From JADKIH01 sp031367345 (GTDB taxonomy: Bacteria > Bacteroidota > Bacteroidia > AKYH767-A > 2013-40CM-41-45), in the NCBI GenBank assembly GCA_031367345.1, contig JANLPR010000099.1, positions 1-35,419 of the forward strand: a stretch of 35,419 nucleotides of DNA, in the 5' to 3' direction. The notes beneath the pieces are model-generated. The model was not told the DNA's origin and made no database searches. It was given only the letters and a program-made list of their open reading frames with translations. Each line of letters opens with the position of its first letter. Positions within the stretch are counted from its first letter, which is position 1. This document shows, one piece after another, positions 34,214 through 35,419 of the stretch. Position numbers and translations under genes: made by a program.

Positions 34214-34720
34214 TTAATTTGTCTTAACTTTATTCCATTTCTTCAATTGCCAATTTACTTCTGCTGTGCAAATGTGATTTTTTTCAGTGTCATAAACCTC
34301 GATAGTCATAAGGTATAAAACTGAATCAGATAATTGAAGCGGGCTGATTATTTTTTGATCTATTTCTGTCGATGCAATTTGAGCAGCTGCACTAACTGTT
34401 TTCTTAGCCTGATAATGATATGTCATTTTCAGGTCTTTCATGATCAAACGTAAGTCATCTCTTCTCAAAGCGCGCATCAAAGAGAGCCCGGAAACAAATT
34501 CGCAGAGTGTTGCCAAAGCACATGCGTGAATTCCATTTAAATGATTTTTATTTACTCTAAGATAGGGGAGTTGAACATGAATTCCATTTTTATAAACTTC
34601 AAGAATTTTAAATTTATGTGGACGGTTAAATGGAATAGAATAACTCAATGCCCATTGCAGAAATTTTCGTTTTAGCGGTGATGTTTCTGCTTGATCCATC
34701 ATTTTGTGAAGCTGTTTCAT
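34214..34720 (-). CDS. DUF4442 hot-dog-fold protein (thioesterase-like)
   Basis: This 168-residue protein matches DUF4442, a hot-dog-fold family related to acyl-CoA thioesterases. The key stretch is VNKNHLNGIHACALATLCEFVSGLSLMRAL, which in thioesterase-like proteins forms the central helix, followed by paired strands (KMTYHYQAKKTVSAAAQI and LMTIEVYDTEKNHICTAEVNWQL). Activity is not proven for the family. It is 5 bases after the nitronate monooxygenase gene and 4 bases before the membrane-protein gene, so it is clearly in the operon. Confidence 0.78.
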   Translation of the reverse strand: MKQLHKMMDQAETSPLKRKFLQWALSYSIPFNRPHKFKILEVYKNGIHVQLPYLRVNKNHLNGIHACALATLCEFVSGLSLMRALRRDDLRLIMKDLKMTYHYQAKKTVSAAAQIASTEIDQKIISPLQLSDSVLYLMTIEVYDTEKNHICTAEVNWQLKKWNKVKTN

Positions 34721-34725
34721 TATGC

Positions 34726-35419
34726 TTAATTAGAAATGTTACGTTGTAATTCTAAATATGCACTGAAAAATTCTTTCTCCATCGTTTCGACGATTTGTTT
34801 TATTGGATAAATCCCATGTATCAATTCTACGGTTTGACCGGCACACCACAAATTATTGTAGTTGCCCGGTTTCACAGCATCCTCCAGCCAATGAAAACTT
34901 CTTCGCTGGATAATCATTTTAAAATATTTTTTCGTTCTTGGATTTTTACTCATAAATCTTTCAAACCAGTTTTGTCTCGTTCCTATTTTTTTTGCATACG
35001 CCGTATTTATAATTGTACATGGAGTCCCGCTGATTCTATCGGTCATTACAATATCTGCCATTCCTGAATCCACGATCGCTTTCTTGTATTCTCCTGAAAC
35101 ATCCGCCTCTATACTAGCAATGAACCTTGTTCCACAATAACCGGCAGAGGCTCCTGCTGCCAAAACACTTAATAATGCTCTCCCATTGGCAATGCCTCCT
35201 GCGGCAAGGATAGGTTTACGAGGAAATTTATTTTTCAAAGTTTCAATTAATAGTATTAATGGAAACGGACCGGCATGTCCACCAGCTCCCTGGCCTACTG
35301 CTACGAAACCATCGCAACCGGCTTTGTAACATTTTGCAGCATGTTCAATGTTTGTGACATCACAAAAAACTTTTCCACCGTAGCTATGAACACCTTCAAT
35401 TATTTTTTTAGGATTTCCA
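34726..35419 (-). CDS. Nitronate monooxygenase family protein, 5' end outside window
   Basis: The frame stays open to the window edge, so this is the C-terminal 230 residues of a longer protein (family length about 310-350). It is an FMN-dependent TIM-barrel enzyme of the 2-nitropropane dioxygenase class. Visible motifs are AGCDGFVAVGQGAGGHAG (the substrate and flavin loop with the GGH triad), ILAAGGIANGRALLSVLAAGASAGYCGTRF (phosphate-binding strand and helix) and a C-terminal GNYNNLWCAGQTVELI. Such enzymes oxidise alkyl nitronates; some relatives are enoyl-ACP reductases (FabK), which share the fold. An internal TTG at 35238 is not a real start. Confidence 0.85.
   Translation of the reverse strand, partial: GNPKKIIEGVHSYGGKVFCDVTNIEHAAKCYKAGCDGFVAVGQGAGGHAGPFPLILLIETLKNKFPRKPILAAGGIANGRALLSVLAAGASAGYCGTRFIASIEADVSGEYKKAIVDSGMADIVMTDRISGTPCTIINTAYAKKIGTRQNWFERFMSKNPRTKKYFKMIIQRRSFHWLEDAVKPGNYNNLWCAGQTVELIHGIYPIKQIVETMEKEFFSAYLELQRNISN

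Overview
This window looks like an AT-rich Bacteroidota chromosome. The evidence is a protein with SprB-type repeats and a C-terminal type IX secretion (T9SS) sorting domain, a GWxTD-domain lipoprotein, promoter-like TAnnTTTG boxes in place of standard bacterial -10/-35 signals, and the general absence of Shine-Dalgarno sequences. The class cannot be fixed from the sequence alone. I recognise no tRNA, rRNA or CRISPR array.

Region 1 (1-15.1 kb) is ordinary chromosome. It holds an ABC exporter with a CoA-pyrophosphatase-like Nudix hydrolase, a short-chain dehydrogenase lacking the usual catalytic tyrosine, a glyoxalase-like VOC protein, several exported hypothetical proteins, a DUF922-like putative zinc protease, and a forward run rmuC - GWxTD lipoprotein - rlmB-like methyltransferase - membrane glycosyltransferase. 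That run meets a convergent UbiD-family decarboxylase. Three gene ends here (Nudix, the 5801-6340 gene and the DUF922 gene) are followed directly by heptanucleotide tandem repeats, each on the sense strand of its gene.

Region 2 (15.2-20.1 kb) has a large secreted T9SS substrate on the minus strand. An IS256-family element lies in the short divergent spacer behind its start. The transposase keeps one uninterrupted frame and its DDE residues but carries four in-frame stops.

Region 3 (20.1-30.3 kb) is a one-directional block of stress genes: three tandem two-domain universal stress proteins, an M50 site-2 protease with a CBS pair, a DUF2062 membrane protein, a small orphan protein, an OsmC-like peroxidase, a Ca2+-type P-type ATPase, a PsiE-like protein, a TauE/SafE transporter and a D-lactate-type dehydrogenase. 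The mix of Usp, M50-CBS protease and CtpF-like ATPase resembles the hypoxia/dormancy (DosR) gene set of mycobacteria. No regulator is visible. I infer a module for low-oxygen or energy-limited survival.

Region 4 (30.3-35.4 kb) begins with a truncated secreted-protein gene joined to a decayed half of an IS66 tnpC, so the stress block has an IS remnant on each side. A minus-strand operon follows: nitronate monooxygenase (running off the window), DUF4442 protein, DUF6056-like membrane protein and a PlsC-type acyltransferase.
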